Origin: Dillenia suffruticosa | Lineage: Eukaryota; Streptophyta; Magnoliopsida; Dilleniales; Dilleniaceae | Length of the DNA stretch: 64,000 nt | Reading direction: 5' to 3' | NCBI GenBank assembly: GCA_033439265.1 | Contig: JAVTVX010000010.1 | Span: 29,625,056-29,689,055, forward strand | In this document: piece after piece, positions 35,448 through 46,164 of the stretch | Layout: every line of letters begins with the position of its first letter | Numbering within the stretch: position 1 is the stretch's first letter | The notes under the pieces: generated by a model | What the model saw: the letters and a program-made list of their open reading frames with translations, nothing else | What the model was told of the DNA's origin: nothing | Databases searched by the model: none | Position numbers and translations under genes: made by a program

Positions 35448-37997
35448 GAAATTAGGAGATTCATTACCATCATGAAATTTAATAAGTTAGACAAATGTAT
35501 ATTGTTTTGACTTATCAAGGAAGGATTTAATTATTCAACTTCCTTTTTTAGTAAATGTATTTTATAAGCACATTATTTAGTGCCAAACTGGTATACAAAT
35601 TATTCTGTCTTGTGATTTTCATTGAAGAGAATATCGAAATAAACTATCCAAGGAAAATGCATAATTTAATTTCTGCAAAATGTCAATTGTCCAATTTGGG
35701 GATATTTGAGATGATTTTACTTTCCGAATTTGAATTTTTAATTTAGCTGGAATTTTTTAATATGGGTAACAAATGCGTTTCGTGTTTGTGTTGATAAAGA
35801 ACTGTAAGGACAAAAGATGAGGAGATATTGTAAATTGCTATGCCATCTGTTATGTTATGGTTGATATTGCTTTCAAACAAGTTGCTTATTTTGTCTTTAT
35901 ATATATAATGGCCCGAGTTGAGTTGGGTCTGAATTTATTGCCCGAACCCCGTTCATTCGTATTGTTAGATTATATTATTATTAATCTAAATTTTGGAAAA
36001 TGCTTCAATTTTCTAAAAGCATGAGCTTGTGTGGCTTCTGGCCACAAGCCAGATCATTTGTCAATTCAAAGGTCCCACCTCAAACTCCGGGGGAATAAAA
36101 GAATCAGCCTTAAAATTTCAGAGTTTGATAATGATTTTTCAGTAATTGGGTTTTTTATTTGCATATAAATTATGATTTAAGCTAAATAGCTAATAACCAT
36201 AAGGGTACATAATTTGTTTTTTTTTTCCCCTAAAAAAAATACAGATGCTGAAATGGGCAAAAGTGGGAATTTCAAATGTAGCCGGAGAAGTGGCTTTAGC
36301 AGCAGGACTAGCATTGTGGTTAACAACCTTTTCCAGCATAAGGAGAAAACGATTTGAGCTTTTCTTCCACACCCATCACCTTTACATCATCTTCATTGTC
36401 TTCTTCATATTCCACGTTGGAATGGAATATTCCTTAGTCGTGCTTCCTGGGTTTTACCTCTTCCTGGTTGATCGCTGCTTACGTTACATGCAATCCCAAC
36501 AAAACGTTCGCTTGGTCTCTGCCAGACTCCTACCCTGCGAAGCCGTTGAGCTCAAGTTTGCCAAGACCCCAGGTCTGAACACATTACGTTAGTCCAAAAT
36601 TCTAATAATTCTACAAAATTTAAGGTGTTTGACTCTTCTTCTTGTCTCTTTGATACCAGGCTTAAGCTATACTCTAACAAGCACTTTGTTTGTAAATGTA
36701 CCGGGCATTTCCAAGTTGCAATGGCATCCTTTCACAATCACTTCAAATAGTAATACGGATCGTGACGTGTTAAGCGTTGTTATTAAAAGCGAGGGGAGAT
36801 GGACGCGTAAATTGTATCAAATGGTTTCCTTGTCTTCCCCCAATGATAGGCTTAAGGCCTGCGTTGAAGGACCTTACGGACCTGCTTCAACTAACTTTTT
36901 GAGGTATGCACATCAACCACCTGCATGGTCAAGCCTTGCCATAGTCTGCATTGGATTCGTCTAATTATCTATCTCCTCCGACCATTTTGCAGGCATGATA
37001 TGCTTGTGATGGTGAGCGGAGGAAGTGGGATCACACCCTTCATCTCCATCATACACGAGCTTCTCTTCAGAGCCAACATGACTAACTGCAATGCTTCGCG
37101 AGTTCTTCTCATATGTGCCTTCAAGAAATCTGTGGAGCTTACAATGCTAGACCTTCTTCTTCCTGTTTCAGACTCTGCCTCTAAAATATCTCACTTGCAA
37201 TTACAGATTGAAGCCTACATAACTAGGGACAAAGAACCAGCCACGGATGCTCAGAATCACATATCCACTGTGCTGTTCAAACCTAACAAATCCGATAAAC
37301 CAATTTATTCAATTTTAGGCCCCAAAAACTGGCTCTGGCTCTCCGCAATAATCTCATCTTCATTTGTGATCTTCCTCATATTAATCGGCATTATCACACA
37401 ATACCATATATATCCAATTGACCACAACACTGGCAAGATATACCCTTACTTTGGGATATCTGCTTTCTACATGTTAATTACATGCGTCTCCATAACTTTG
37501 ACTGCCACTGGAGTTTTTATTTGGAACAAGAGACATAATTCCATGGAAATAGGACAGGTTCAGAGCGTACAGTCTCAAGATGAAGACAGAGAACTGGAGA
37601 GCCTTCCACCCCTATCTCTTGCCCAAGCTACAAATGTGCATTATGGTGAAAGGCCTAATCTAAAGAGTAAGACTTTCTTCCCTAATCAAATAAAAACTTT
37701 GATTTTCTTATAGTTAGATGTGACACATTCTATTTGGCTGAATCTTTTAAGCAGTCACTTTTCATAGTGCCACAGCCAAACAAAGTGCATTGTTGTAATT
37801 GTTCGACATTTGTTAGTATCAAAATACTCAAACAAGAGCCCTTTTTACTTCTTGCAGAAATTCTAGCTGAGTGTGAAGGGTCTAGCATCGGGGTCCTTGT
37901 CAGCGGGCCTAGAGGAATGAGACAAGAAGCTGCAGCTATCTGCTCATCCAGTTCAACAAGCAATTTGCATTTCGAGTCTTTTAGCTTTAACTGGTGA
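34120..37997 (+). CDS. FRO: Ferric-chelate reductase, FRO family, copy B (8 exons)
   Basis: Second FRO gene, same predicted reaction as copy A: NADPH-driven reduction of Fe(III) chelates through FAD and two hemes. Exons read as 34120-34303, 34417-34525, 34603-34785, 34877-35111, 36245-36572, 36660-36903, 36993-37666 and 37858-37997. All introns are GT..AG, giving 698 codons without a break. Exons 3, 4 and 5 have the same lengths as in copy A. Heme histidine pairs are H207/H221 and H281/H294, HPFT is at 369-372 and GGSGITP at 437-443. It ends in the family-typical LHFESFSFNW. The N-terminus MASNGNSDGG precedes a hydrophobic helix and TYFGVG. In the C-terminal block SGP stands where some relatives have CGP, as in copy A. 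The copies differ widely outside the motifs, so the duplication is not recent. Both look functional from sequence. Confidence 0.93.
35411..35443 (+). repeat. (CT)n microsatellite in intron 4 of FRO copy B
   Basis: About 16 CT units in the 1.1-kb intron 4. The rest of the intron is AT-rich and holds nothing I recognise. Confidence 0.85.
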
Positions 37998-38182
37998 AAA
38001 CAATACAGAAGGACTCTAAAGCGACCAAGAATGGTAGGCTTGAAAGCCATTTGGCCAATTGTATTCATGCTTGTGCAGCATGATCAATTCTACCACTTTA
38101 TGTTGCTCAAAAAGAAAATTTGTAGCTTTTTATTTCTGGAACGCAAGAATGTTTCATTTCCATTTTACATAAGCTCAAAGCC

Positions 38183-38267
38183 GTCCCCAAGACACCAGTG
38201 GTACAAACCCCTCCCCCCAACCTAATAATCCCAAGTTCAAATTTTTATAAAAAAAAAAAAAAAAAAA
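38183..38267 (+). mobile_element. Short SINE (5'-truncated) with poly-A tail and 12-bp TSD
   Basis: A unit of about 60 bases, containing AAGTTCAAATTTTT (box-B-like), is followed by about 20 A. AAGCTCAAAGCC flanks it exactly at 38171-38182 and 38268-38279. This is the structure of target-primed retroposition. It lies in the 3' flank of FRO copy B. Confidence 0.75.
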
Positions 38268-38453
38268 AAGCTCAAAGCCCCATTTAGTTCTCTTAAAAAA
38301 TTTTTGAAAGAAGTTAATGAATAAACTTTGGTAGAATTATTGATTACAGTAGAATCTCTACTATTATTAAAACAAATCAATCTTTTGGTATCCAAAACTC
38401 ATCAAACGTTTTCTACATGTAAATACTTGAAGCTAACTTTTTTGATTTTTGTG

Positions 38454-38456
<3 letters not shown>

Positions 38457-38493
<37 letters not shown>

Positions 38494-38500
38494 ATATATG
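38457..38500. repeat. (AT)n microsatellite
   Basis: About 14 AT units, then ATATAATATATAATATATG. The surrounding 38280-38640 stretch is AT-rich and without a gene. Confidence 0.85.
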
Positions 38501-38659
38501 TAGGAGGATAGAATCGATATTACATATTAAAAATAAAAGCTACCTAATAATTTCTATTGACCACTCATGACTCCATTTTCCCATGTTTTCTGTTAAATCC
38601 ATAGTTTAAGAAATTTGTTTTTGTTTCATTTTTTTTCTTTATCAATAAAATTTATCTTT

Positions 38660-39050
38660 CTCTGCGGGCTGCATCTGTAAAGGGCCATAACTGGTTTTGA
38701 AAGGTGCAGACAAGTTTTTAATGTATCTGAAGCATTAAATGGGATTAATAGCTCCAAGTTTAATATAGTACTTGAAACAATTTATGCGATACACGGTGGG
38801 TTAAAAGACCCAAGATAAAAGTAGCTCATAAACAAATGAAGTATAGAAAGACAAAAAGAAGAATACATATTGGGGAAACATGATCAAACTATTCCATTAC
38901 CTGAATACTGGAAATCTACATTTTGATCCTCAAAGATTGCACCAATTTGTATTGCCATTGGTTTCTTTAAGGGTCAGAAAAGGTCAATTGAGTGATCTAA
39001 ACTCATATTATCAGGCATCAATTAGGCATGAAAAAAAAGGTCCCGTGTCA
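38660..39050 (-). pseudogene. Truncated copy of the PATRONUS-like gene (exon 1 plus flanks)
   Basis: Exon 1 is present at 38958-38901, with ATG, 58 nt and a GT donor, reading MAIQIGAIFEDQNVDFQYS. This aligns with exon 1 of the full gene at 62742-62685, which has the same length. The upstream bases to about 39050 match 62743-62850. On the other side, 38660-38790 matches 61405-61540, the 3' flank of the full gene (shared GGCCATAACTG and AGCATTAA blocks). Everything corresponding to exons 2 to 4 is missing. It is therefore a duplicate that lost about 1.1 kb, and it cannot encode the protein. Confidence 0.8.
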
Positions 39051-39215
39051 TGGCAGACAAAATTAATTATTAGTAAATGACTTACTAAGTTTAAAAAGAT
39101 TGAAATAGTATGATAACTCTAGAGATAATAATAATATTTCATGTTTATGAAGTAATAATATTTTGTATTTGTGAATTTAAATTTATTTAGAACAATAATT
39201 AAAAAAATATTTATA

Positions 39216-39968
39216 CTAATAAACTTGTCCAAATGCTACAGAAGTTGCCCATCAACCAATATTTATAGTTTAAACTAAAATTTAACAAAGAGAGTTACCG
39301 GTGCAAAACAAATGTAATATCAAAAATTCGGTATTAAAAAATTTTTATTGAATTCTCAATATTTTTTATAAAAATACCGAAAGAGATCGGTTGTAATTGA
39401 TTTTAACTTATTAATAATGAAGTTTTATAAAGTTTTGTTGACAGAAAAATAGATTTTGGTGATAATTCAGAACAATTAAATCTTATTTGAGGATAATTAA
39501 ATAATGACAAATCAACTTGCCTTATGATGAGTCGATTTAGAGATCAGAAATGAGATTGTGACTAATATAGAACTTACCAAACCAACCTGAGCTAATAAAC
39601 TTGTCCAAATGCTATACAAGTTGCCCATCAACCAATATTTATAGTATAAACTAAAATTTTAACAAATAGAGTTACCGGTGAAAAGCAAATGTAATACCGA
39701 AAATTCGATATTAAAAAATTTTTATTGAATTTTTAATATTCTTTGTAAAAATACCAAGAGAAATCGGTTGTAATTGATTTAAACATATGAATGAAGTCTT
39801 ATAAAGTTTTGCGGAGAAAAAATAGATTTTTGTGATAACTTGGGTCAATTAAAACTTATTTGGGGACAATTAAATGAAGACAAGTCAAGTTGCCCTATGA
39901 TAAGTCGACTTAGAGCTTAGAAATGGGATTGTGGCTAAGTATAGAACTCACTAAGTCAACCTGAATTA
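39216..39968 (+). repeat. 376-bp direct tandem duplication
   Basis: CTAATAAACTTGTCCAAATG occurs at 39216 and 39592 and the following ~370 bases match with scattered differences. Each copy contains a TGTAATA(T/C)C motif (39313 and 39689) that could be an LTR start, so the duplication may span an element edge. Confidence 0.85.
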
Positions 39969-42228
39969 GTGTCAAGTCGACTTGAGAAGATCAGGCCTCA
40001 AAATTATTGCCCCTGCACATAGACATGTTGACTTGCCCAATGACAAGTTGACTTGTGCTTTTAGGCTATATGTCTATAACTATACTTGCATCCATACAAG
40101 TTAACTCGTCAGATAAAACTCTCAGAAAAATGTGTCCGCAAATTAAATAAGTTGACTTACTAAGAAGTAAGTCAACTAGGGAGTATAAAAGAAGGAAAAT
40201 TGAGTCGCCTTAACCTATATTCAAGTCGACTTGAGCTCCCAATAAACAAAGACCAAGTCGACTTCACCCCCTGAAGACCTGAGACATGTAAGTCGATTTG
40301 TATTGTTTGCGAGTCAACTCATGAATATGAAAAGTTTGCAAAATGACAAAAAATGATAACCAAATTTAAACAAAGTTTAAAAATAATGAGAGGCAAAATT
40401 AAGATTTCACTTCATACAATTAAAAAGGTTTAAACAAACCTTCATTTCATTCTTCTCTCTCGAACTCACTCTCCTCTCTTCATTCCCTCGACACTCGTCT
40501 CTCTCTTTCCCTTCTATCTCGTTCTCAATCTCTCACTAGAAATCACTGTCATTCTCACTAAATTCACTCCATCAAACTTCCAAATCCTCAATCAAACCCT
40601 TGAGTGAAGGTAGATTTTGGGAAAACCTAGGGTTTGCTTCAAAGAGGAAAATCTAGGGCTTTTCGTGAGTCAATGTTCGAGATTCAATCCAACCACACCA
40701 ATAAGGTAAATTCTTCCTCCTAAACTTAGATTTACTTTCCTCATTTGAAAATTTGTAAATTGATATTGAGATTTGAGGAATTGTTTGGAAAACATGAACC
40801 TAGGGTCTGTAAATGAAGAAATTTGAAAAAATTATGAATGGAGATTGTATATAGATGTAATAATAAGTAAATGATGGAGTTAGAATATACATTCTCGGAT
40901 TGGAGAAATTAGGGTTATTGCTATATTGGGGAAAACTCATAAACCCTAGATACGAACATGATTTATTATTGAATTCATATTTATTGTTTTAGGAGTGGGA
41001 GTGAATACCCTTCCAAGAGGTGAGTGGATGCATGCTTATGGTTTTAAGTGAAAAAACGTTTTGTATTGATTTTGTAAATTCTTTTAAAATTGGTTTTCAA
41101 ATTGCTTTATGATTGTGGAGAGTCCCGAAAGGGAATTTGAAATGAAAAATGCATCAATGTATTGAATCGGATATAATGTGCTATGTTTATCGATTTATGT
41201 TGAATATACTAGATTGAATTCACGTATTGAGAATTCTTTGAATAAAGTGTGACATTGTGAAATAATGTTGTATGTATGATTAATGACTATAGTCATTCCC
41301 TCCACGGTGTAGAGCCTGACAGGACGATGTGGCTGGGCATTTATTTGGCTGAGGTGGTAGTTGCGCTGGAGAAGTGCCTCCAAAGTAGTCCCCTCAGACC
41401 AGCCTGGTAGCACCCTAGGAGAGGCCTCAACCAATGCCAAGGTTGAGGTATTTGTGAGTTGAAAAAACACGAAAACTCTTGACAGTTTCACACTTGATCG
41501 TGGTAGACCATTGTCGAGAACCTGGATTTTGGCAACTCCATAATTTTGGAAAATAAATGGATATGGTTGGATGAATATAACTTGTTTATCTTGGATTATT
41601 GGATTTTGTTGAAACTTGATATTTTGATGATAACCTTGATTTTCCATAGATACAATGGCATGATTTTCAAATGATCATTTGACATGTCCATAATCATTCC
41701 TCATTTATTATCATAACATATCATGCACTCATTGGGTATAGTATATACTTACCCCTCCTCCTTCATTTTTACAGAGCAAGTTTAGTTGATACTCGTGGTC
41801 GTTTAGCACCGAATTTTGGGAGATTACCTTCATAGACTTCTTTTTGGTATAGATCTTATTCTAGTTTTTGAGATTGTTATAAACGGACTTGAGGAGGGCA
41901 TTTTGTGTAAAACCTATTTGGAAACTTATTTAAACTTGTATTTTGATTTTGGTTGGGATTATAAATGTACATATTACATGGAAGACCTCTATTTCTCCTT
42001 TTTTTTTATGAAGTGCACTTGGGAATTATTTGATGATTTTGATTTTTATCCCCTGAGTGGAGACTTTGTTCTATGGTTTTGATGATATTGAGTAGCCGTG
42101 ATGGTCTATGGTTTGGTCAAGAATTTCGAATGTCTTGTGGTACTTTGGAGCACAGGTGGACTTCACATGTGTTTCAAGGTAGCGCTGTGGTTGTCACGTG
42201 CCAGGACCTACAGGTAAGGGCGTGACAT
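39313..42228 (+). mobile_element. LTR of the same broad group, 5' limit uncertain
   Basis: It ends GGGCGTGACA at 42228 and shares landmarks, in the same order, with the Tekay-type LTR read on its own strand: the palindrome AATGACTATAGTCATT at 41284, a CACGG block next to it, and a CCTTCATTTTTACAG acceptor-like block near 41760. CT-rich sequence and donor-like GTAAATTC follow the leader region at 40440-40720. The start could be either TGTAATA motif (39313 or 39689). No matching TSD was found (TCGAA follows the right end), so the 5' end is unresolved. No internal genes are visible. Confidence 0.6.
39525..40320. repeat. Cluster of AAGTCGACTT-like palindromes
   Basis: About a dozen sites over 0.8 kb. 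The 14-bp perfect palindrome TCAAGTCGACTTGA occurs at 39972-39985 and 40221-40234. TAAGTCGACTTA is at 39901-39912 and AAGTCGACTT at 40255-40264. One-base variants with GTTGAC, GTCGAT or GTCAAC lie between them. They sit in what would be the upstream (U3) part of the LTR. Confidence 0.75.
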
Positions 42229-42463
42229 CGAATACTAGAATATTTAGTAGATAAAGGAGTTAAGTAATATCCAGATTCATTTGGCACTGAAAGTGTGGTA
42301 CTAATTAAAGACTAATATCCATATTCATTCCTATCCCATCATCAACTTGAAAATATGCATTGCGCATAAAAGTTCTTTGATGTGAATAATTAAAGGATTC
42401 ATAAGACCATACCACCTCGAGAATTTTAAAGTTGATGGTTGATGACGGTGATTGTTTTACTAG

Positions 42464-43248
42464 TAATGGCGCATGACCGAAATGGTCCAAACAATGTTGG
42501 GCTCAAGATTGGCCCAGAATTACTCTCGTATCCCTATTGCCCGCTCAGTCGGCAACCCCTTGATCGATCAACCATTTAGTTTGAAGACATGTTGTTATTA
42601 CGAGACTTTAGACCCTTCGGATCCCTAACCCAAGGGATACATTGACAGAAACATGTCGTCAACATGGAATTTATTTCTCAAATGGGTGGACACGACCCAT
42701 ACCTACTTGGTATTCATTGACCAAGTTTTGATCGATAGACAATTACTCGGTCACAGCACCTTCTTGGTGTTCGATGGTTGTTATTCGACTCTATGAGGCA
42801 AATATTCATTTCTCCTCAAAATACGAATAGAATCTTTCGTAAACGGAAAAAGACTTCAAATCATGGAAAGAAATCTTTACAGCCATCAAAGCTTTCCTAA
42901 TCAATAACATTTGAAATCTTTTGAAATTCTTTCGCTATGATCCCAATAATCTCGGGGATCTTCCATAAGGAAACTAATGTTTTAATATCTTGCATGCATA
43001 TATCTCTCACACCAGATAATTATATATATACCCCGTTAAATCAATCAACCAAGTAACAAAAAGCTTTCTTTCAGTCTGTTTTATCTCTCTCGAAAACCAC
43101 TCTCTAACTTAAGTAACGAAATCTCTCCCGTAGGTGCACCCTTTGGCGGTCTTTTTGCATGTTTTACCGTTTGAGATTACTAGACGAACAAGCCACCCAA
43201 TTTGAGCTAGTAGAGCCATTATCTACGAAGCAAGACCTACCTCGAACA
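42464..43248 (+). repeat. Left (5') LTR of the gag-only Tat element
   Basis: Shares ATCAACCATTTAGTTTGAAG, the AACATGTCGTCAAC block and the TAGAGCCATTATCT block with the right LTR. Ends are estimated from where the similarity stops. The bases after it (GATTTGCGACATCTACGAGA) look like a decayed primer-binding region. Confidence 0.75.
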
Positions 43249-43799
43249 GATTTGCGACATCTACGAGAATAGACTAGAAAGAAGCCTATCCTACATAGTT
43301 TTATCAAGAGAGGATGTCTGCCCGGAGAATGACCAAAGCTACTTCCAAATCCACATCATTGATGGAAGGGCACACCGTTTCCCTGACGAATACCGTACAG
43401 CATGTGGTGAACAATACTGCAAGACATCCTATCATCACTAATCTGCCTGAGGTCTAACCTCGGCCGGCCATCCAAATCACTCGACACCTCTTGCCATGCC
43501 TACTTCTCCCGTACGGGGCACTTGACCTCAGGTAGATAGGTTGGAATCCAAAATACAAAGTATGAGTAAGTAGCTAGAAGAACTTAGTCGCACCCTTCAA
43601 CTAGGAGCCCAATCCTCTTCTCACAGATCCGGCCACATGCGCACATAGAGGCTCGAGCCTAAATAGCACCTAAAACCCCTCAGTGACATCCCGACATGAC
43701 CTAGACGATCTAAGGAAATAGGTCAAGGAGCTCGTAGCAAATGAGCTAAAGTGAGCAAACGTAAAGAAAAACTAGCCTGCTCAGTATCCCACTCGTCTC

Positions 43800-45280
43800 T
43801 CAATATTTGATCCCAAGATTGTGCTTCTCCCTCCTTTGGAGAGGTACAATGGCACCATTAATCTTAGGAACCACGTCGTCCATTTCATCATTGTGATGAT
43901 CTCGAGAGACTGTTGATGTCATCATGTGCAAACACTTTTCAACAACTCTGAAGGGCAATGCATTGACGTGGTTCAATTCACTCCTCCTGTTCAGCATCAA
44001 GAGCTTTTCTCAACTCTAACAATAGTTCGAGGTGCACTTATCATCAGTAGAGAAGCTAAGAGAAAGTTCACATCCCTCCTTTCGTTATGACAGAGCGATG
44101 ACAAGTCATTGAAAGATTTCCTCGAAAAGTTCAAAGCAGAGATGATGAAGGTCTCCAAACTAGACCATTTATCGCGTTGGCAACGCTACTCACAGGACTG
44201 CGGCCATCCAAAATGAAGACATCTATCACTAAGAATCCTCCATCCACTATTCAGAAATTTTATGCTTAAGTAGAGAAATACATCACCGTGAAAGACGTTG
44301 AAGCCTTTGACAGGCAACACAACCGACCATCTCAAAAAGAGTATAGCTGATCACCTTGACTGTCTTTACCTAAGAAGGCCTGTCATGGACCCCCACAACA
44401 GCGAAGGTTTACTAGTTACACCCCTCTGAATGAGATTCCTAGCCAAGTCTTCTTTAGATTTAAAATAAGCCCTATATTAGGTGGCCCCCGCCCCCACGGA
44501 GGATGATCCTAAGAATAACAAGACTCGATATTGCCACTTCCACCGGGACCATGGCCACCTCACTGATGAATGCAAAAAACTAACAGATGAACTCGAGTAT
44601 CTCATCCGAAGTAGTCGACTCTAGAGATTCATTAGTGCGGAAAGAGAGGATCTCCCTCAAAGCTCCACAGTTCAAAGCGAGAGAATGAATGAGTCAACCA
44701 AGCAGTCTTAGGAGACACCCACAACCGACCAGATAGAGTGAACCTCCAAGTGCAAGGTGGGTACGACCCCTCACAACCTTACCTCCCAGCCCACATCTTA
44801 CAAACACTACATCGATGCGATTGAATACACACATGAACGAATAAGGAGGGGCACCTAATAGCTTCGATCTTCTAGAAAATAGAGCCATCCAACTCCACAT
44901 CTAAAAAGGTTCTTGCTGCCTATGTCAAAAAAAACCACCCAGAAAGAAAAGGCCCATGATTGGTTTCAACGACGATGACTTAGTAAGGGGTTAATCTAGA
45001 TCAACACAATTCCCTCATTATCACGGCTAAGATCAGGCAATACGAAGTCATAAGAGTTTTTGTCGACCAAGGGATCGACAGCAACCTCTTTTATTGGAAT
45101 GTCTTTCAGCAGATTGGTTTTTCTCTCGAGCACTTATAGTCTCACGCTAGACCCATTAAGGGGCTTTCATGAAAATAAATTTACCCTGAAGGCATCATCT
45201 CACTTCTCGCCACCCTTAGGAATCCATCCAATCATGCAACAGCCTCAACCACATTCAATATGGTTAAGCTTCCCTTAATC
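43800..45280 (+). pseudogene. Tat-type gag and protease-like fragment
   Basis: Near 44079-44170 the + strand reads FTSLLSL, a stop, then QSDDKSLKDFLEKFKAEM, the capsid signature of Tat-group gag with one Arg codon turned into TGA. Near 44529-44573 it reads YCHFHRDHGHLTDEC, the zinc-binding box of this group. Around 44950 it reads RPMIGFNDDDL, the segment leading into protease, and then frame breaks follow. The pol-only element at 52682 carries a near-identical GFNDDDL block. Confidence 0.75.
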
Positions 45281-45579
45281 TACAATGTTATCTTGGGATG
45301 ACCTGGCCTAAACGCTCTGGAGGTAACACCGAGTTCAAAGCATATGAAGGTCAAGTTTAGGATCTCCAATGGTATTAGGATGTTACTTTGTGATCCAAAA
45401 CCCCTAGTGTTTCCTCCTAGGTAAACTTTAAACCTCTCTCTCTTCGTGATTGCATTTGTAGTACCCCTTGACGGGTAGCCTATGGTACCTAGCCTTGGCA
45501 TTTAATCTATTAATCATTGTTTCATTTTAACCATGTATCTTATTTCTCTTACTAAGCTGATTGAACTAAACACGGGTTA

Positions 45580-45895
45580 ATATCGTCCGATCCTCTGAAT
45601 AGAGCCTATTATTATCTCCTCAAATGGATTAATGTCGCACAATCCTCTCGAACAGAATCTATTGTTAGGAACCTATCTCCTTGAATAGGTCAACGTTGCC
45701 CAATCCTTCCGAACGGAACCTATTGTTAGGAATTATCTCTCCGAATAGGCCAACGTCGACTAGTCCTCCCGAACAAAGCTTATCATTAGGGATTTATCTC
45801 CCCAAATCGGAGGTGTCTCAATTCTCCCAAATAGATTCCATCGATGGGAATTCATCTTTCCACACAAGCCAGCATCACCTAGTCTATCAAACGAA
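45580..45895 (+). repeat. ~60-bp tandem repeat of the gag-only Tat element (about 5 units)
   Basis: Diverged units share CTATTGTTAGGA, ATCTCC and GAATAGG..AACGT blocks spaced about 60 bases apart. The pol-only Tat element has the same kind of repeat (54656-54925), on its own strand also 3' of the coding part. Confidence 0.75.
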
Positions 45896-46164
45896 TGAAA
45901 CTTATCAGATGTAGTTTATTATCATCAAGTAATCCATCTCCCTGTGGAACACCTTTGATTTGTCTTATCGAGTAGCTCGTTAAAGAAACTACCATCGGAT
46001 GAATGCATCACTGGCTAAGGAGATGTCCCCACTAGTAAAACTATATTGTCAAGAGATAATAATGCCAATGTGAAGTACATGACGGGATGAGAACAAAATA
46101 GCATTTCATTAATATTTTCAAGAAAAAGTACAAAAAACATTTTAAAGGGGAATAAAAACCCCGA

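Noticed and set aside
41195..41647. 150-codon open frame on the - strand
   Set aside because: Lies antisense in the LTR that ends at 42228, with no domain signature.
39308..42233. TSD for the LTR ending at 42228
   Set aside because: ACAAA or GCAAA before the possible starts does not match TCGAA after the end, so a clean insertion border could not be shown.
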